Origin: Nematostella vectensis
Taxonomy: Eukaryota; Cnidaria; Anthozoa; Actiniaria; Edwardsiidae
Reading direction: 5' to 3'
Length of the DNA stretch: 64,000 nucleotides
Assembly (NCBI RefSeq): GCF_932526225.1
Contig: NC_064038.1
Location: forward strand, 11,469,070 to 11,533,069
Position numbers and translations under genes: made by a program. Under the pieces are notes generated by a model that worked only from the letters and a program-made list of their open reading frames with translations, searched no databases and was not told the DNA's origin. Below, piece by piece: positions 61,001 to 64,000 of this stretch; the first letter of the stretch is position 1; each line of letters starts with the position of its first letter.

Positions 61001-62214
61001 AGCTTATATGACATTTCTAGCAAGCAGGGGTGGATCCAGAGTTTTATAAAAGAGCTTAACTAGAGGATCCGGGCTTTATTTTGATACTTTATCTGTCATT
61101 TTACAAAAAGCTAAGAGACGCTACTTTTACCATTTTGGGGTACCCCTCAGCTCACCTGTATATCATCACCATGGAATCATACTTAACACATTTCTTTATA
61201 TTGCGCCAGATCGAAAGAAATGGTAGACGTGTACCGCTGTGTGTACCGACTAAGAAGCCAGTTGCTCTCCATCAAGGGAGGTGTGGGGAGCGCTTTGTCG
61301 CTGACAAACGACGCCCTAAGTCGCTCAATGAGCCTGCAGTCTGAGGCATCAGTCAGCGGCGATGAGTGCTCCCGAGCTGAGAGTAAACAGATAGGTATGG
61401 GTATGTGGAAAATCCAACAGCATTGTATCAGTTGTATCCTAAATCCCCAATCTATCATTCATATCCAGCCTGACCAGAGCCGTTCATAAATCAAGTCGTA
61501 AGGTCACAGGAAGCTCTTCCTAGGCTTATTTGACTCACGGCAAACCACATCAATCACACCAATCCCCGACAGAGTGCAAGGAGCTAGGCTGATTCTAATT
61601 GTTATTATTTACAACTAAAGAAGATTTTCACACATCAAAGCAGCAAAGGGACATGTTAAAACCTATAGGGTAAATTTACTTCCGCCGTATATTCAATCGG
61701 AAGTCAAATTGCAATCACCAAAATGTCAACTTTTAGGCCGAAACGGGCAAAAAGGCCTCGATATTCGTAATCTACGCCAGAAATTCTATTTAATTTCGAC
61801 AAAACAGTTTGTTTGATACTAGGGGACTTTTAAGCTTCTCTCCCTATTAGGCCTGCTCCTTCGAGAAATAAGCCCCAGAGCTGTTACGGTAACAACCCTG
61901 GACTACTTTTTGTCTTCCTATTTCCCTCAGGTGACCTCACAAGTGATCAGCCCTTCACTGACGCCTGCAAGAAAGTGATCCAGCGGTGCGTGTTACTTCT
62001 GCTCGGCGTCAAATCCTCCTTTCCTCAAGACGCAGAATTCCTTGCGCTCATGTCGACTGCCAACAAGGCCACGTGTGAGCCACAAGCTGCACCGGGGGAT
62101 CCTGTTGAAGTGCCGAGACCGGAACCACTACAACTCCACATTGAGGAGAGCGCAAGTAACACACCTTTGAGCATATCCCCGGGAATAAGCCCGCTACACA
62201 GTCCTAGGAGCGAG
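36503..62214 (+). CDS. HERC1: HERC1 giant E3 ubiquitin ligase, N-terminal 24 coding exons (gene continues past window)
   Basis: Exons: 36503-37384, 40600-40734, 41401-41601, 43672-43737, 44269-44434, 45028-45107, 45712-45808, 46158-46301, 46813-46856, 47007-47090, 48240-48384, 48853-49024, 49407-49541, 49878-50043, 54129-54254, 54626-54799, 55286-55447, 56187-56340, 58046-58237, 58810-59031, 59412-59591, 59778-59886, 61210-61394, 61931-62214. All phases agree and give 1435 codons. The N-terminus matches vertebrate HERC1 ([62 protein letters not shown]). Residues from about 376 to 737 form the first RCC1-like domain ([52 protein letters not shown]). HERC1 is a very large ligase of nearly 5000 residues in human, with SPRY, WD40, a second RCC1-like and a C-terminal HECT domain; those must lie beyond the window. 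The ATG at 36503 (AAAATGG) is the first in frame. Confidence 0.93.
37404..37663 (-). mobile_element. Fold-back retroelement with tandem hammerhead-like cores and 13-bp target duplication (copy 2)
   Basis: An insertion of 260 bp inside HERC1 intron 1, flanked by ATGAATTTTAAAA at 37391-37403 and 37664-37676. Arms 37457-37472 and 37647-37662 are inverted (ATACACCAAAAACTGG). The minus strand carries two direct copies, 62 bp apart, of CTGAAGAAGTCTT, loop, AAGACGAAAA. The plus strand carries one inverted copy at about 37601-37628. Long target duplication, tandem and inverted terminal repeats and the CTGA-GA / CGAAA core fit Penelope-like termini. No reverse transcriptase is present. The element starts only 19 bp after the exon 1 donor, and a continuous ORF runs into it. 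Confidence 0.75.
37677..38953. other. HERC1 intron 1, no feature seen
   Basis: AT-rich unique-looking sequence. The small antisense ORF at 38662-38934 has no domain. Confidence 0.4.
38954..39192. mobile_element. 239-bp fold-back element in HERC1 intron 1
   Basis: Arms of about 95 bp (38954-39050 and 39087-39192) are inverted copies with some indels. Landmarks are TTGCATTTTGTC, GGCACCACAG, CTGCAGATG and AATTAGTTCCC with their complements. The loop is about 38 bp and includes ACACTAGTGT. Confidence 0.75.
39696..40237. mobile_element. Miniature transposon, family P, with 6-bp target duplication, copy 2 (HERC1 intron 1)
   Basis: The left end CAGGACTTCTGGAATTACAC differs at 2 of 20 positions from the family end, and the right end is exact. 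AATAAT flanks both sides (39690-39695 and 40238-40243). The interior matches 32429-33000 throughout, including GCGCGAAAAT and AAGAAATAGAGGTAAAAACC. Confidence 0.85.
40771..40862. mobile_element. Family M miniature-element copy, right-truncated (HERC1 intron 2)
   Basis: AAAGCCGCATTGTCACCTGA, TTACTTTCGGAGGTCC and AAGAATATATTAGAATCCGT match the left half of 21772-21966. It begins 36 bp after the exon 2 donor. Confidence 0.55.
42595..43655. repeat. 79-bp minisatellite in HERC1 intron 3, about 13 copies
   Basis: Units of about 79 bp are built from TACAGTATGTAGCATGTACC, TTATGTATGTACCCTGTACT and GCACTCTATACAGTATATAA segments, with a few shorter variants (near 42893 and 43395). The array stops 16 bp before the exon 4 acceptor. 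Overlapping ORFs ([13 protein letters not shown] type) are repeat artefacts. Confidence 0.9.
44546..44607. repeat. (CTCAC)n pentanucleotide satellite in HERC1 intron 5
   Basis: About ten uninterrupted CTCAC units, ending in CTTAC variants. Confidence 0.85.
44918..45027 (+). repeat. Tandem repeat forming the polypyrimidine tract of HERC1 exon 6
   Basis: Four degenerate 26-27-bp copies of CTGCATCTGGATGTTTTCTC run directly into the acceptor CTCTTACAG (AG at 45026-45027). Confidence 0.65.
45549..45730 (+). repeat. Degenerate tandem copies of the HERC1 exon 7 acceptor
   Basis: The true junction GTGCCTATGTAG|GTTGTGTGCTGT (exon start 45712) has relatives upstream at about 45550 (GTGCCTTTGTAG|GTTGTGTGTAG) and 45598 (GTGCCTTTATGG|GTTGTGCGCTA), and a weaker one at about 45656 (TCTTTGTAGATTGTTAAT). 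Spacing is about 50-57 bp. Confidence 0.6.
47067..47565 (+). repeat. 64-bp tandem repeat containing the exon 10 end and its splice donor (HERC1)
   Basis: About eight units start CTGGCACTTACTTCAACTGG. The first is coding (47067-47090) and continues through CCAG|GTATTTTA into the intron. Most later copies keep CAG|GTATTTTA. Two (near 47345 and 47409) read CCAGTACT and have lost the GT. The last two gain GTGAC before the junction. Confidence 0.88.
47781..48274 (+). repeat. Tandem repeat ending at, and partly containing, the HERC1 exon 11 acceptor
   Basis: Three units (starting at about 47781, 47915 and 48096) share TTTATTCAGGTGTACAGATC and CACGTCTCACGATGTTAG. Between units 2 and 3 an extra 35-bp piece (48054-48090) is an exact copy of the true junction TTATTCAG|GTGTATGTGTGGGG continuing to GAGCCTTGGCAC. 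The real exon starts at 48240. Confidence 0.88.
50204..50627. repeat. Three-copy 140-bp tandem repeat (HERC1 intron 14)
   Basis: Units start at 50204, 50344 and 50484 with TTTTGCGTTTAAACG. They contain CCCCCAAAATGGGAAATGG and AGCAATGCTGGCAGGTG(C/T)TGG. The copies are nearly identical, so the duplication is recent. Confidence 0.88.
50926..51864 (-). CDS. Rhodopsin-family (class A) GPCR, intronless, nested antisense in a HERC1 intron
   Basis: A 312-residue receptor with standard class A landmarks. Asn43 is in TM1. LALSD (67-71) carries the conserved Asp. Cys100 is at TM3. DRF (127-129) replaces DRY. A Trp at 155 is in TM4. TM6 has TYIP (241-244) without the usual CWxP. NPLIY (279-283) closes TM7. 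The inner loop between TM5 and TM6 is short (about 196-228), unlike the GPCR at 288-1571. An N-glycosylation site, NFT, is at residues 5-7. The ATG is at 51862-51864. It is oriented against HERC1 inside the 4085-bp intron 50044-54128, consistent with insertion of a retroposed or duplicated receptor. The ligand is unknown; the set of retained motifs suggests a functional receptor. Confidence 0.9.
   Translation of the reverse strand: MSKYNFTCPYRTEWTKYARITHTEFAIIVLLNGWTILPGVLLNVVVLYSIWRTPSLHTPAMVLLFNLALSDLTVALLAQPVFIHWAFIELSVDEETTLFCAYGILSKILTSLLGGVSVASLTAVALDRFLALYLHLKYEVYVTRGRVAVCCVIFWMGPLFVACSWLYLGDMPYKAIVTFAISTCTCLTVLCYVKIYKTLKKHQAQILAITVNQPTASAINMSQYKKSVMGSLCVYLVFLVTYIPTLVTMAYTETTNDTYWPSKLLRMSAVAFLINSALNPLIYCWNLPALRLAVRTTLRKIWAYGMLCRTPS
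51865..53417. other. HERC1 intron 14, remainder: no feature seen
   Basis: AT-rich. It presumably holds the promoter of the nested antisense GPCR. Loose repeats of AACTGATG(T/C)TT and GTAGAAGCGTTTTTT occur at 51910-52110. Confidence 0.4.
53418..53817. mobile_element. 400-bp inverted-end element with internal tandem repeats
   Basis: Ends of about 48 bp are inverted copies (GCAGAATTAGCGCTTTTTTT near 53435 and AAAAAAGCGCTAATTCTGTT near 53783). Between them is a purine-rich array of about 78-bp units (AGGAGGAGTAAGAACAATGG), roughly three copies. The Leu/Pro-rich antisense ORFs are artefacts. Confidence 0.7.
55019..55088. repeat. (TTG)n microsatellite in HERC1 intron 16
   Basis: Four TTA/ATT units are followed by about 19 TTG units. 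Confidence 0.9.
55732..55876. mobile_element. Family M miniature-element copy (HERC1 intron 17)
   Basis: TTAAAGCCGCATTGTCACCA through CAGGCCATCCGCTCCGAATT to CCTTGAAGAAACTTCC matches 21772-21966. The right inverted end is lost. Confidence 0.65.
55876..55922 (+). pseudogene. Decayed copy of the 3' end of HERC1 exon 17
   Basis: CTTATTGTTACCATGCTACC and AGCAACAATGTCC resemble CTTATTGCCACAACGCTACC and AGCAACAATGGCC at the end of exon 17 (55406-55447). The donor GT equivalent is not preserved. Confidence 0.55.
55976..56252 (+). repeat. Triplicated acceptor plus exon start of HERC1 exon 18
   Basis: Three related units each have a polypyrimidine tract, CAG, and an exon-like segment. Junctions are at about 55985 (TTTTCAG|ATAGTCGTGTCTGG), 56075 (TTTCCAG|GACATAGTTGTCTGG) and 56187 (TTTCCAG|GAGTTATTCATGTCTGG). 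All are followed by CGCTATCTC and TTGTT-TTGCCAT words. One frame is open across all three into the annotated exon. Homology to vertebrate HERC1 supports the third. Confidence 0.8.
56955..58066 (+). repeat. 42/43-bp array of about 25 copies derived from the HERC1 exon 19 acceptor
   Basis: Units have the form TTTGATCTATTCCCTTTTAG|ACGTTCTGTTCGACTC plus CCATTG. The last unit is the genuine junction (exon start 58046). Many copies keep a full pyrimidine tract and TAG (43 bp). A subgroup between about 57445 and 57860 reads CTTTGAGCGTTCTG (42 bp), loses the AG acceptor context and is open in frame on both strands. Confidence 0.9.
59887..60763. repeat. 35-bp minisatellite starting at the HERC1 exon 22 donor, about 24 copies
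   Basis: Units GGATACACGGCAGATCTTGA plus AAGGGGTTG(TGCACA or CCCACA). The donor itself, GTAAGGATACACGGCA (59887-59902), contains the first ten bases of the unit, so the array appears seeded by the splice site. Long ORFs on both strands (up to 308 codons) are artefacts. Confidence 0.9.
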
Positions 62215-62429
62215 GTAATTGCACGCTACCGCCTTTTTTAATGCGCGCAGAAATTAATGCGGCGTCGTCGTTACCATATGGAGAAAACAGCCCATTTCAA
62301 GGAACCAACGACATTTTGACTTATTTTCGAGGGATGGAGAATTCTTGGTATCCACTGTGTTGTGACTGGACAGTTTCCGGGCCCAATTCCAAGGTGTCCA
62401 CGGCGTTTTGACTTGATTTTGAGGGATAG

Positions 62430-64000
62430 GCAATAGCTTAAAAGATAATCCTCATAGGCAATAGCTTAAAAGATAATCCCAAAAAGTTTTGGTCTTATGT
62501 AAGGAGTAGCAAATCAGAGTCTATTGGCATCCCGCCTTTAAAGAACAATGATTCCTCTGTTTCTGTGACAGACGCACATAAAGCTGAAACTCTTAATACT
62601 TTTTTCCATTCAGTATTTACACAAGAACAACTACCAACACCTGTTCTTGGAAATTCACCATATTCATCAATTCCAGATCTTCACATTTCTGCTGAAGGAG
62701 TCTGTAAGCAATTATCTGAATTAAATCCCAAGAAGGCATGCGGGCCCGACGAAATTCCTGCAAATGTTCTGAAAGAAGTTTCCCAATCAATATCACATTG
62801 GCTAGCATTCATTTTTCAACAATCTTTTGACTGCAACAAGATTCCATCTGATTGGTCAAATGCTTTAATCACAGCGATTCACAAGAAGGGTTTGAAATCT
62901 GAGCCAGCCAATTATCGACCCATTTCATTAACTTCTATTTGCTGTAAAATAATGGAACACATCATTCTCAGCCATATGGCCAAACACTTGTCATCTCATA
63001 ATATCCTTATCAACCAACAACATGGATTTAGGGAAAAATTTTCCTGTGAAACTCAACTAATCTCTGCAATTCATGACTGGGCAAAAACTATTAATTTTCG
63101 TGGCCAAACTGATGTTTTATTATTAGACTTCTCAAAGGCCTTTGATTCCGTCCCGCACCAACGACTGCTCATTAAACTTGATTTTTATGGAATCAGAGGT
63201 AATATGCTCAATTGGATCAAAGCATTTGTATCAAACCGCAAACAAAGTGTTTCAGTCAATGGTACTGTTTCTTCATCCAAGTCTGTAGTGTCTGGCGTGC
63301 CTCAGGGCTCTGTTTTGGGCCCAGTGTTATTCCTATTGTTTATTAATGACATTTCAACATCTATACAATCTAACCTTCGTCTATTCGCAGACGACTGTGT
63401 ATTATATAGAGAGGTAGCTTCATTACAGGACTGTCAAGCTTTACAACAAGACCTCGATCGTTTATCTGTGTGGTCAAAAACTTGGCAACTTAAATTCAAT
63501 GTTTCTAAATGTTATCATTTAGGAATTACTCGAAAGAAAATACCTGTTAAGTTTACTTACTCCATGGATGGAAAATGTATAACCCAAGCATCTTCTACCC
63601 CCTACTTAGGAGTAACCATCGCTGATAATCTATCATGGAACGAACACTGTGATAACATCTGCAAAAAGGCAAATTCTACCCTTGGCCTTTTGAAACGCAT
63701 TCTATCTGGTTGTTCTCCTGAAGTAAAGGACTCTGCCTATAGAACACTTGTTCGTCCTAAATTAGAATATGCCACCAGTGCATGGAATCCATATACACAA
63801 TGTAATATAAACAAGATTGAGATGATTCAACGACGTGCAGCAAGATTTGTTTTCAATGATTACTCACGCTATAGTAGTGTTTCTCCTATGATCAACTCAC
63901 TAGGATGGGAATCCTTGGAACAACGTAGGCAATTAAATCAAGCACATATGTTCTATAAAATCTACAATGGCCTTGTTGGTATATCTTTTCCACCCGAAGT
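62430..64000 (+). mobile_element. LINE-type retrotransposon, 5'-truncated, with open reverse-transcriptase frame running off the window
   Basis: From about 62463 to the window end a single frame has no stop (over 500 codons). Reverse-transcriptase landmarks are in order: KKACGPDEIPANVL, WSNALITAIHKKG, ANYRPISLTSICCKIME, QHGFREKFSCETQL, LLLDFSKAFDSVPH, SGVPQGSVLGPVLFLLFIND, LRLFADDCVLY (catalytic FADD) and YLGVTIADNLSW. The C-terminal region (VRPKLEYATSAWNPY, then IQRRAARFVFNDYS) is typical of jockey/CR1-type non-LTR elements. No endonuclease domain is present. A 28-bp direct duplication (62429 and 62457) marks the 5' junction. It lies in HERC1 intron 24 in sense orientation. Confidence 0.88.

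Overview
The window is an intron-rich animal locus. The gene set (a HERC1 orthologue with an RCC1-like domain, AGGF1, LARP6, a C15orf61-type protein, and two intronless rhodopsin-family GPCRs), GT-AG introns of hundreds of bases and a high load of short DNA transposons suggest an early-branching metazoan. An anthozoan cnidarian such as a sea anemone is my best guess, inferred from general character and not proven.

Layout. 1-5 kb: an intronless orphan GPCR (288-1571, +), then an unrecognised multi-hydrophobic protein (3462-4622, +) with a spliced 5' leader carrying a small in-frame upstream ORF. 5-15 kb: gene-poor and dense in miniature transposons (a TTAA element with another element nested in it, G-rich CAGGCCCGT-ended elements, a 324-bp fold-back and a tRNA-derived SINE). 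15.5-22.6 kb: AGGF1 in 12 coding exons. 24.3-28.4 kb: a head-to-head pair, C15orf61-like (-) and a zinc alcohol dehydrogenase resembling the phosphonate-associated HpnZ group (+), 302 bp apart. 30.9-32.2 kb: intronless LARP6. 36.5 kb to beyond 62.2 kb: the first 24 coding exons (1435 codons) of HERC1. A second intronless GPCR lies antisense inside a HERC1 intron (50926-51864). A LINE reverse-transcriptase ORF occupies the last HERC1 intron and runs off the window.

How the genes relate. They are not an operon and share no single pathway. HERC1, LARP6 and C15orf61 all map to human 15q22-q23, so the block probably reflects ancient metazoan synteny. AGGF1 (human 5q13) is not part of that group.

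The most unusual signal is structural. In at least eight places in three genes (AGGF1, the dehydrogenase, HERC1), tandem or local duplications cover an exon-intron boundary or run up to one. They leave arrays of decoy or alternative splice sites, up to about 25 copies. A second point of interest is two fold-back elements with Penelope-like termini and a hammerhead-ribozyme-like core, one with a 13-bp target duplication just inside HERC1 intron 1. I found no convincing new multi-gene system.
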